11,962 nucleotides of DNA from Chitinispirillaceae bacterium. Lineage in GTDB: Bacteria > Fibrobacterota > Chitinivibrionia > Chitinivibrionales > Chitinispirillaceae. The notes below the pieces were generated by a model that saw only the letters and a list, made by a program, of their open reading frames with translations, was not told where the DNA came from and did not search any database. The DNA lies in contig JAFGOU010000387.1 in NCBI GenBank assembly GCA_016926315.1, positions 1-11,962 of the forward strand, given 5' to 3'. This document shows positions 7,602-11,962 of this stretch, piece by piece; position 1 is the first letter of the stretch, and every line of letters begins with the position of its first letter. A program made the position numbers and the translations under genes.

Positions 7602-7780
7602 CGGTTTATACTGCCTGAGAACGGCGCGTTTGAAGGCAACCCTATCTCAGGTTATTCGATCCATCAGCAAATTCTGCTTTTTCGTTAAAATACATTCCGC
7701 CCTTTTAATAGAAAAAGGCCACTCCACGGTTGAATGTTTTTTTCAATAAGCGGTTTCCGGATTATGTATTTTTTAAAAAT

Positions 7781-7800
7781 CGTGATGTAATGCAATCGCG
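7781..7800 (+). repeat. Imperfect inverted repeat upstream of the Wza-like gene
   Basis: CGTGAT (7781-7786) and ATCGCG (7795-7800) can pair over six positions with one G-U, around an 8-base centre. It sits about 30 bases before the start codon, where an operator or leader hairpin could act. The role is inferred only from position. Confidence 0.25.
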
Positions 7801-7830
7801 ACGCGCCAACTCTTTCACACAGGGACACCA

Positions 7831-8589
7831 ATGAAACGATATCTCCTCTCCTCATGTTACGTGCATCGCCTGGCGTTTCTATCGCTGGCGCTCCTCTTGC
7901 AGATACCCGCCGGGATAACGGCGCAATCAGTGACAACCGGAAACGAAAAGGACGGTGCGGTTACGGCCTCGGTTGCCGCCCGGTCCGGACATTCCCCTGT
8001 TCAGCATCCCTTCGGCAAGGGTGATGCATTCAGGATATATGTATCCCCCGACACCGCGAGCTTTCTTAACGGAACGTACCCGATAGACGACGACGGGTAC
8101 GTTTTTCTTCCGATCATCGGGCGCATCAAGGCAGATACCATGAGCGCGGGTGACTTTTACGCGATTGTCGACTCCGTCTACATGCCCTTTCTTCGCCATC
8201 CCAACATACTGATCCAACCGCTGATCAGGGTTTCGTTACTGGGCGGATTCCACAAGCCCGGACTGTATTATATCAGTCCCTCTGCGTCGCTCTGGGACGC
8301 GGTTGCGGTCGCCGGCGGACCCGCGCGTGAGGACGGGCTGAAAAAAATCAAATGGGAGCATAACGGCGAAACGGTGAAAGAGCATCTGCTGGCAGACATC
8401 GAAAAGGGCACCTCCCTTAAAAACCTCGGTTTTGCATCGGGAGACCAGTTGCGAGTCACACGTTTGCCGAAAATGGAGGCATGGGAAACGTTCAGGACCG
8501 AACTCCTTCCGGTTCTCTCCCTAACCATAAGCGCCATCTCCGCGTCTGCCACCATGTACGTCGCCTATCAGGCATTTAAAGGACGGTGA
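7831..8589 (+). CDS. Wza-like polysaccharide export protein
   Basis: This 252-aa protein belongs to the Poly_export/SLBB family, which forms the outer-membrane and periplasmic channel for exopolysaccharide. A signal peptide occupies about 1-31 (cleavage suggested at GITA-QS). Residues 59-130 match the polysaccharide export domain (GKGDAFRIYVSPD, YPIDDDGYVFLPIIGRI, FLRHPNILI). Residues 131-208 form one SLBB beta-grasp domain (VSLLGGFHKPGLYYIS, GDQLRVTRLP). A hydrophobic helix at about 225-247 lies just before the C-terminus, comparable in place to the outer-membrane helix of Wza. Wza of E. coli is about 379 aa with more SLBB-type domains, so this is a short version. No lipobox cysteine is seen at the signal peptide end, unlike typical Wza lipoproteins. 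AGGGA precedes ATG 7831 by five bases. The stop lies four bases before the start of the Wzc-like gene, so the two are co-translated. Confidence 0.9.
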   Translation: MKRYLLSSCYVHRLAFLSLALLLQIPAGITAQSVTTGNEKDGAVTASVAARSGHSPVQHPFGKGDAFRIYVSPDTASFLNGTYPIDDDGYVFLPIIGRIKADTMSAGDFYAIVDSVYMPFLRHPNILIQPLIRVSLLGGFHKPGLYYISPSASLWDAVAVAGGPAREDGLKKIKWEHNGETVKEHLLADIEKGTSLKNLGFASGDQLRVTRLPKMEAWETFRTELLPVLSLTISAISASATMYVAYQAFKGR

Positions 8590-8596
8590 GGCGTTG
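8578..8596 (+). promoter_or_regulatory. Ribosome binding site for the TTG start of the Wzc-like gene
   Basis: AAAGGA at 8578-8583, inside the end of the preceding gene, lies 10 bases before TTG 8594. The next in-frame ATG encodes residue 51, after the first membrane helix, so the TTG start is needed to give a complete protein. Confidence 0.6.
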
Positions 8597-10969
8597 GCCA
8601 CTAAACCGCAGAGACCATATCAGGATACAACGGCAGACATCGGCCAGCAGTTCCGTTATTATTTCCAGCTCTTCTGGAGGGCGCGCTGGTTCATACTGAT
8701 AACAGGCCCGGCAGTCACGATTCTTTCAGCGGCCGTTATTTTCATGTCTGCCGGAAAAAAACCGGAACTGTCCGCGGCCGCGCTGATCGGGCTTGAAAAC
8801 ATCTCGGACATGACCGCTGTTCGCGATGTGGGCGGCATTGTGCAGGCGCAATCCGATATCATCAAAAGCCGCCTGTTCCTGGAAGACGTCGTCATACGGC
8901 ATTCGTTCCGTTTGCTGGTCAAAACCTACAATCGCTCGACCGTTTTCGATACGGTCAGGCTCGATTCCTCCGCACAAAACGGCAATTACTATTTCAAACG
9001 CGACAAGGCCAATCCCGGCGGCTATTCCATTCATTTCAGGCCGCTTCGCGACAAGAGCATCCCGGTTCTGCGGCGGATCATCGACAAACCCGCGAAGATA
9101 TATTCCGGCTCCCTGACCGGTCCGGCGGCCATCACCCATCAGGGAATGCGCCTGGTTCTTTCATCACGATTCATTAAAAACCCCTATGATTTCGCTTTTG
9201 ATATCATTCATAAACAGGAGGCGGTCGAGTTCATTTTCAGCAACCTGACGGTCAAAGCGGCCGACCCGACGCGCGGTTCATTCAACATCGTCGTGTCCAT
9301 GACAGGCAGGGATTATCCCCTGATCGCCGAAATCGTGAACGCCATCAGCGACGCCTTTGTGGCGAAAAACGTGAACGTAAGAAAAGGCAGGAGCCAGGAC
9401 GCGCTTACCTCTCTTGAAAAGCAACTGAAAATTGCCAAACGCGACCTTGCCGTTGCAGAGGGCTCATTGCGGAATTTCCGGAGCGCCAATCCTTCAGTGG
9501 GGCTTTCCAACCAGATGAAATTCCGCATCGACAACCTTACGCAGCTCGAAACCGGCGTGTCCGGCGAAAGAGGGTCCTTTGCAAAGGCACAGGAGCTGCT
9601 CAAACAGTTCCTCTGGGCAAAGGACGATTCAAAACTGCGCCTTGCCGGCGAAATCCTCGGGTTTCTCTCGTCCAATAAGAACAATGCGGCGCCGGTGCTG
9701 CAGAATGAACTGAACGAACTGCTGTTCACCCAGAAAGAGATCGAGCGGATGTATGCGAGCGACCATCCGCTGCGGCTCGAAAACCAGAAAAAAATAGACA
9801 ACCTGATGAAAGATATTCTTGCCGCGCTGCAATCGTTCATTTCCTCGCTCCAGACCACCCTGTCGACCAAATCCACGGAAATACAGTCCATGTCCAGTGA
9901 GCTGAAACGGCTGCCGAGCAAGGAGCTGCAACTTGCCGAACTGCAGCGGAGGCAGATGATCACGTCGGACATCTACTCAACCGTTCTTTCGCGATATAAC
10001 CAGGGAAAAGTCTCGACGTCCGCGGACATATCCGAATCCTATGTTCTTGATTACGCCCTGCCGCCGGTTCCCCCGCCTTCCAACACCCTTAAGCTTTTGC
10101 TGCTGGCCCTGTTTCTCGGAACCCTGGCAGCCTTCGGACCCGTTTATATAGCGGATTATTTCGATAAAACAGTACGGACCCAGTATGAGTTTACCCGGAA
10201 AACAGGGCAGCGTTTTTTTGAATCGATCCCGAAGATATCATTCCGCAACAAACCGCGTGACGGCAAACCGGAAGGCGGTGACGATTTCTACCGGGCCGCC
10301 CCCATCGTATCCGAACTCCTGGCGGATACATATGCTCATGAATCATTCAGGGTCTTGAGGACAAAACTCATGCTTTCAATGGGCGACCTGCCGCAGAAAA
10401 CGATCTGCGTCACCAGCATGGAGGCTGGCGCCGGAAAATCAACGATTTCCGCGAATATCGCCTGCATCATCGCCCAGTCCGACCTTCCCGTGATCATCGT
10501 CGACGCCGATATGCGCCGGGGCGAGCTGCATTCGATTTTCGGGCTGCGCAGGAACCTCGGATTGACGGAGCTACTCAGCTCATTGGAACCCTTGTCTGTT
10601 GAATCCATGGTTCAGCAGACCAGGGTACCGAACCTGATGTTTCTGAGCTATGGCAACGGCGCGAAAAACTCTTCGGAGCTGTTGTCGTCTAATAAATTTG
10701 CCGATCTGATCAACAACCTCGCTTCGCAATATGCCTATGTCATCATCGACGCGCCTCCCATCGGGGCGATCACTGATGCGGCGGTCATTGCGTCGGTTGT
10801 GTCGAGATATCTTATCGTCGTCAAGGCCGGGGTGACCAAGGTAAACGACCTGATGGACAAGCTTGCGGAATTTCCGGCACTAGAAAAACGGCTGCTCGGG
10901 TATATCCTCAACTTTTCCACCGAAAAAACCGGCGCCACCTACTACAAAAAATCCAAATATAACAAGTGA
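8594..10969 (+). CDS. Wzc-like polysaccharide co-polymerase and BY-kinase
   Basis: This 791-aa inner-membrane protein joins a Wzz chain-length domain to a bacterial tyrosine autokinase, the Wzc type that controls polymer length and export together with Wza. Residues 32-51 form the first membrane helix. Residues 52-498 are a large periplasmic region with coiled-coil segments around 265-300 and 366-460. The proline-rich PPVPPPSN (490-497) leads into the second helix (499-521). The kinase has the oligomerisation motif ExxRxxR (ESFRVLR, 583-589), Walker A MEAGAGKST (609-617), Walker A' VIIVDADMRRG (633-643) and Walker B YVIIDAPP (715-722). The tail holds only three tyrosines (783, 784, 789), fewer than in E. 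coli Wzc. It follows the Wza-like gene after four bases. Start choice is supported by the N-terminal helix. A matching phosphatase is not in the window. Confidence 0.93.
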   Translation: MATKPQRPYQDTTADIGQQFRYYFQLFWRARWFILITGPAVTILSAAVIFMSAGKKPELSAAALIGLENISDMTAVRDVGGIVQAQSDIIKSRLFLEDVVIRHSFRLLVKTYNRSTVFDTVRLDSSAQNGNYYFKRDKANPGGYSIHFRPLRDKSIPVLRRIIDKPAKIYSGSLTGPAAITHQGMRLVLSSRFIKNPYDFAFDIIHKQEAVEFIFSNLTVKAADPTRGSFNIVVSMTGRDYPLIAEIVNAISDAFVAKNVNVRKGRSQDALTSLEKQLKIAKRDLAVAEGSLRNFRSANPSVGLSNQMKFRIDNLTQLETGVSGERGSFAKAQELLKQFLWAKDDSKLRLAGEILGFLSSNKNNAAPVLQNELNELLFTQKEIERMYASDHPLRLENQKKIDNLMKDILAALQSFISSLQTTLSTKSTEIQSMSSELKRLPSKELQLAELQRRQMITSDIYSTVLSRYNQGKVSTSADISESYVLDYALPPVPPPSNTLKLLLLALFLGTLAAFGPVYIADYFDKTVRTQYEFTRKTGQRFFESIPKISFRNKPRDGKPEGGDDFYRAAPIVSELLADTYAHESFRVLRTKLMLSMGDLPQKTICVTSMEAGAGKSTISANIACIIAQSDLPVIIVDADMRRGELHSIFGLRRNLGLTELLSSLEPLSVESMVQQTRVPNLMFLSYGNGAKNSSELLSSNKFADLINNLASQYAYVIIDAPPIGAITDAAVIASVVSRYLIVVKAGVTKVNDLMDKLAEFPALEKRLLGYILNFSTEKTGATYYKKSKYNK

Positions 10970-10991
10970 TACCCGGCCATCTCATCCAGAC

Positions 10992-11032
10992 AGAGGTTTT
11001 GTCCGTTACGTTCGCCGTAACGGCGCCGTATG
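10992..11032 (+). promoter_or_regulatory. Hairpin between a Shine-Dalgarno-like site and the start of the LamG gene
   Basis: CCGTTACG (11003-11010) and CGTAACGG (11016-11023) form a perfect 8-bp stem with a 5-base loop. The only purine-rich site, AGAGG at 10992-10996, lies upstream of it, and ATG 11030 lies seven bases after the stem. A TAA at 11018-11020 in frame rules out any earlier start. The fold would bring AGAGG close to the ATG, or the hairpin may limit expression relative to the upstream genes. Confidence 0.4.
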
Positions 11033-11890
11033 TCTTATAACACGCCGAAAGGTATTGCCCGGAACCGAATCATCGCGGTCAGCACACTGACCGTCATCAC
11101 CGGCCTCATGTACATGGTCGCGTTCCGTCCATTTGTTTTTTCCCCCCGCAACGGCGTGCGGCCGTTACCTGATGCATCGGGCGTTGCGATGCACGAGGGA
11201 ATTATCATGGGGAGTGACACCCTGAGCAGAAGCGATCAGGGCCTTTTTTCCCGCAGAGCGATCACCATAGAACTGCTCATAACGCCGGTCGTCCGCGATA
11301 TCGGAAAAAAACAGCAGCTCCTCGGGTTTTATGATCCACGGAACCGGCGGTCGCTGCGGATCACGCAATGGCGCCGGTATTTTATTGTGGAGTCACTGCG
11401 TGACAATCGCTGGCGGGAGATCGCGTTTCCGCTGCAATGCGAAAGCTTAACGGCGCAGTGCATCACGGTGGCATCGGATCCGACACGGACCGTCCTCTAT
11501 GCCAACGGTACGGTAATGGCCGAGATGCGATACGGCATCATCAGGAAGTCGACCATACCCTCCGGACGCCTCCTGCTGGGCAACAATGAGCATGCGCAGA
11601 GCCCCTGGTCAGGGCATCTCCACGGCTGCGCGATCTATGCCGGGTGTCTTTCTGATTCGGCGGTCCTGGCGGGTTCCGGTAAATGGCTTCGGCGGACGGC
11701 CGCGACCGACTCTTTGCCCTTACCGCTCATGCGGTATTCGTTCTCCGCCGGCACAGGAAAGGTCCTAAACCTTGCAGCAGACAGGTACCACCTCGAAATT
11801 CCTGAACGCCTGATCGTTCTCAAGCGACTCTTTCTTGTGCCGCCATGGAAGGATCTGCGGGTCTCCTTTTATTATTTTAGGGCTTGCTGA
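11030..11890 (+). pseudogene. LamG-domain membrane protein, truncated before its VanZ domain
   Basis: The frame encodes 286 aa: a membrane helix at about 12-33 (IIAVSTLTVITGLMYMVAF) and a concanavalin-A/LamG-like domain at about 55-215 (ITIELLITP, QQLLGFYDP, FIVESLRDNRWR, RTVLYANGTV, RLLLGNNEH, WSGHLHGCAIYAG). The next part, MRYSFSAGTGKVLNLAADRY and a following PPWKDLRVSFYYF, matches what I know of the linker in LamG-VanZ proteins of exopolysaccharide and exosortase loci. In those the linker leads straight into a VanZ domain with several membrane helices. Here the frame ends at TGA 11888-11890 only a few codons later, within sequence that turns AT-rich. I infer that the gene was cut by an insertion. 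It follows the Wzc-like gene by 60 bases and probably shares its transcript. If the natural protein does end here, it would be an intact LamG protein. Confidence 0.65.
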
Positions 11891-11962
11891 ACAGGTTTTG
11901 AAAAATATGCAACTTATTCAAATTCAATGCAATAAAGCGGTAAGTTGCTCGTATTATGTCAA
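11880..11962. mobile_element. Possible left end of an insertion element (continues past window)
   Basis: From about 11880 the base composition drops (28 G or C among the last 82 bases), against clearly GC-richer neighbours, and the coding frame of the LamG gene is lost. The sequence begins GGGCTTGCTGAACAGG, which looks like an IS terminal repeat. A frame opens at ATG 11907 (MQLIQIQCNKAVSC and onward) and runs off the window without a stop, possibly the start of a transposase, though no ribosome site is evident. No IS family can be named, and the other end and target duplication lie outside. Confidence 0.4.
11909..11948. repeat. 8-bp inverted repeat in the element end
   Basis: GCAACTTA (11909-11916) and TAAGTTGC (11941-11948) are exact reverse complements with a 24-base spacer. 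Subterminal inverted repeats of this kind are seen in IS ends, where they can bind transposase or shield from read-through transcription. The function here is inferred. Confidence 0.4.

Larger units (their letters stand above)
7438..7830. other. Divergent intergenic region with inverted repeats
   Basis: This stretch of 393 bases lies between the divergent starts of the minus-strand operon and the Wza-like gene, and must hold both promoters. No -35/-10 pair with good spacing stands out on either strand; TAAAAT at 7686-7691 (plus) and TATATT at 7501-7496 (minus strand) are isolated -10-like boxes. It contains several inverted repeats listed separately and an AT-rich part from about 7670 to 7780. 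An 87-codon frame from 7486 has no start signal or recognisable product. Confidence 0.5.

Noticed and set aside
7486..7749. Possible 87-aa gene in the divergent gap
   Set aside because: No Shine-Dalgarno, no recognisable domain, crosses inverted repeats and an AT-rich control region.
9313..9972. Long minus-strand open frame (219 codons) opposite the Wzc-like gene
   Set aside because: It is antisense to a well-supported coding region, is serine/arginine-rich without a recognisable domain, and has no ribosome site.

Overview
The window looks like a stretch of chromosome from an environmental Gram-negative bacterium with moderately high GC. Secreted proteins that combine Ig-like arrays with a SUMF1/FGE-fold domain, next to a protein with a C-terminal sorting-type beta domain, recall Fibrobacterota (Chitinivibrionia/Chitinispirillia-like) or a related lineage. 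That placement is an inference from protein architecture, not from a marker gene.

Layout: (1) 2-763, the 3' part of trpD (anthranilate phosphoribosyltransferase), entering from the left. (2) 764-1123, a gap with a strong sigma70-type promoter (862-890) and a structured leader of about 225 nt. (3) 1124-2257, a polyprenol-phosphate sugar-1-phosphate transferase with an unusual N-terminal domain that resembles a degenerate GGDEF fold. (4) 2284-7437 on the minus strand, a compact three-gene operon. It is transcribed as a small exported protein with a sorting-domain-like C-terminus, then a 918-aa protein with six Ig-like domains and a SUMF1-fold domain, then a 656-aa paralogue with three Ig-like domains and a SUMF1-fold domain. 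(5) 7438-7830, a divergent intergenic region with inverted repeats. (6) 7831-11890 on the plus strand, a Wza-like export protein, a Wzc-like chain-length regulator/tyrosine kinase, and a LamG-domain membrane protein whose expected C-terminal VanZ domain is missing. (7) 11880-11962, an AT-rich end that looks like the edge of an inserted element.

Regions 3 and 6 together form an exopolysaccharide locus. The sugar transferase starts the lipid-linked glycan, the Wza-like protein provides the export channel, the Wzc-like protein controls chain length and export by tyrosine phosphorylation, and LamG-VanZ proteins commonly accompany such loci, especially exosortase-type EPS clusters. The minus-strand cassette sits inside this locus and encodes secreted, probably surface-exposed proteins.

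The points most worth a second look are the degenerate GGDEF-like domain fused to the sugar transferase, the shared N-terminal domain and inactive SUMF1 domains of the two Ig proteins, the sorting-domain protein with almost no cargo, and the loss of the VanZ domain exactly where the sequence turns AT-rich.
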